From positions 1-5,939 of the forward strand of contig JACMJT010000038.1 of the NCBI GenBank assembly GCA_014380505.1: a stretch of DNA of 5,939 bases. The letters are read 5' to 3'. Below the pieces are notes generated by a model. That model had not been told where the DNA came from and did no database searches. It saw only the letters and a program-made list of their open reading frames with translations. The translations under genes were made by a program, and so were the position numbers. Each line of letters starts with the position of its first letter. The first letter of the stretch is position 1. Source of the DNA: Hyphomicrobiales bacterium. GTDB lineage: Bacteria; Pseudomonadota; Alphaproteobacteria; Rhizobiales; Aestuariivirgaceae. Positions 5,703-5,939 of this stretch are shown in pieces.

Positions 5703-5939
5703 ATGAAAAACGGCTCGCCGCTGCGGCTGCATATTCCGGAATCGCGTTTCAGGCCGGGCGATACCCCTGATTTCAGCTATCTCGATTTGCCAAAGGCCGG
5801 CGAGGCCAAACGGCCCAAGGTAGATGCCAAGGCCTCCGTGACTCGCGATCTGGCCTATGGGCTGGTGCGGGTGATCGACGATGCGGGTGCGGCGCAGGGG
5901 CCGTGGAATCCAAGACTCGATGCGGAGACGCTGCGCAAG
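5703..5939 (+). CDS. bkdA1: Branched-chain 2-oxoacid dehydrogenase E1 component, alpha subunit, N-terminal part (partial)
   Basis: The reading frame opens at ATG 5703 and runs to the window edge without a stop, giving 79 residues. The segments SPLRLHIPE (5-13), RPGDTPDFSYLDLPKAGEAKRP (17-38), LAYGLVRVIDDAG (50-62) and QGPW (65-68) match the characteristic N-terminus of bacterial 2-oxoisovalerate dehydrogenase E1 alpha subunits such as Pseudomonas BkdA1. The thiamine diphosphate-binding part lies beyond the window. The full enzyme, with E1 beta, E2 and E3, decarboxylates the 2-oxoacids of valine, leucine and isoleucine to acyl-CoAs, including isovaleryl-CoA, the substrate of the divergent neighbour. 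The genes for E1 beta and E2 probably follow downstream. There is no convincing ribosome binding site: the nearest purine run is GGGG at 5687-5690, 12 nt upstream. Confidence 0.88.
   Translation, partial: MKNGSPLRLHIPESRFRPGDTPDFSYLDLPKAGEAKRPKVDAKASVTRDLAYGLVRVIDDAGAAQGPWNPRLDAETLRK

Overview
The window looks like chromosomal DNA of an alphaproteobacterium. Three things point there: an HWE-family sensor histidine kinase, a sequence matching the EcfG/RpoE2 general-stress promoter (GGAAC-N17-CGTT), and branched-chain amino acid (BCAA) catabolic genes resembling alphaproteobacterial ones. Most of the sequence is moderately GC-rich. I cannot name a genus.

Layout from left to right. (1) Position 1-217 (+): the 3' end of a 3-hydroxyisobutyrate dehydrogenase gene (mmsB, valine catabolism). 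(2) Position 218-353: a spacer with a good EcfG-type promoter. (3) Position 354-854 (+): a YciF/DUF892 ferritin-like stress protein. (4) Position 855-953: a spacer with an imperfect 41-nt hairpin. (5) Position 954-3083 (+): a large-subunit clade 2 catalase (KatE/HPII type) with a C-terminal DJ-1/PfpI-like domain. (6) Position 3108-4226 (-): a cytoplasmic PAS-HWE histidine kinase, convergent with katE, with a candidate sigma70-type promoter behind it. (7) Position 4345-4448: a 104-bp element with 27-bp terminal inverted repeats (25/27 matching), probably a MITE- or REP-like dispersed repeat. (8) Position 4482-5645 (-): isovaleryl-CoA dehydrogenase (leucine catabolism). (9) Position 5646-5702: a 57-bp divergent promoter region. 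(10) Position 5703-5939 (+): the 5' end of the branched-chain 2-oxoacid dehydrogenase E1 alpha gene, cut by the window edge.

The outer genes form a BCAA degradation neighbourhood. The E1 component decarboxylates the 2-oxoacids made from Val, Leu and Ile, isovaleryl-CoA dehydrogenase continues the leucine branch, and 3-hydroxyisobutyrate dehydrogenase serves the valine branch. Between them sits an apparent oxidative/general stress cassette: yciF-like, katE and an HWE kinase. The EcfG-like promoter in front of yciF, and the absence of a good promoter or clear terminator before katE, suggest that yciF and katE are co-expressed under the PhyR-NepR-EcfG general stress response. HWE/HisKA_2 kinases commonly feed that response, so the adjacent kinase may be one of its inputs, but this is inference.

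I found no CRISPR array, tRNA, rRNA, transposase or clear new defence system. The points most worth checking are the EcfG promoter, the intercistronic hairpin, the inverted-repeat element and the kinase-catalase pairing.
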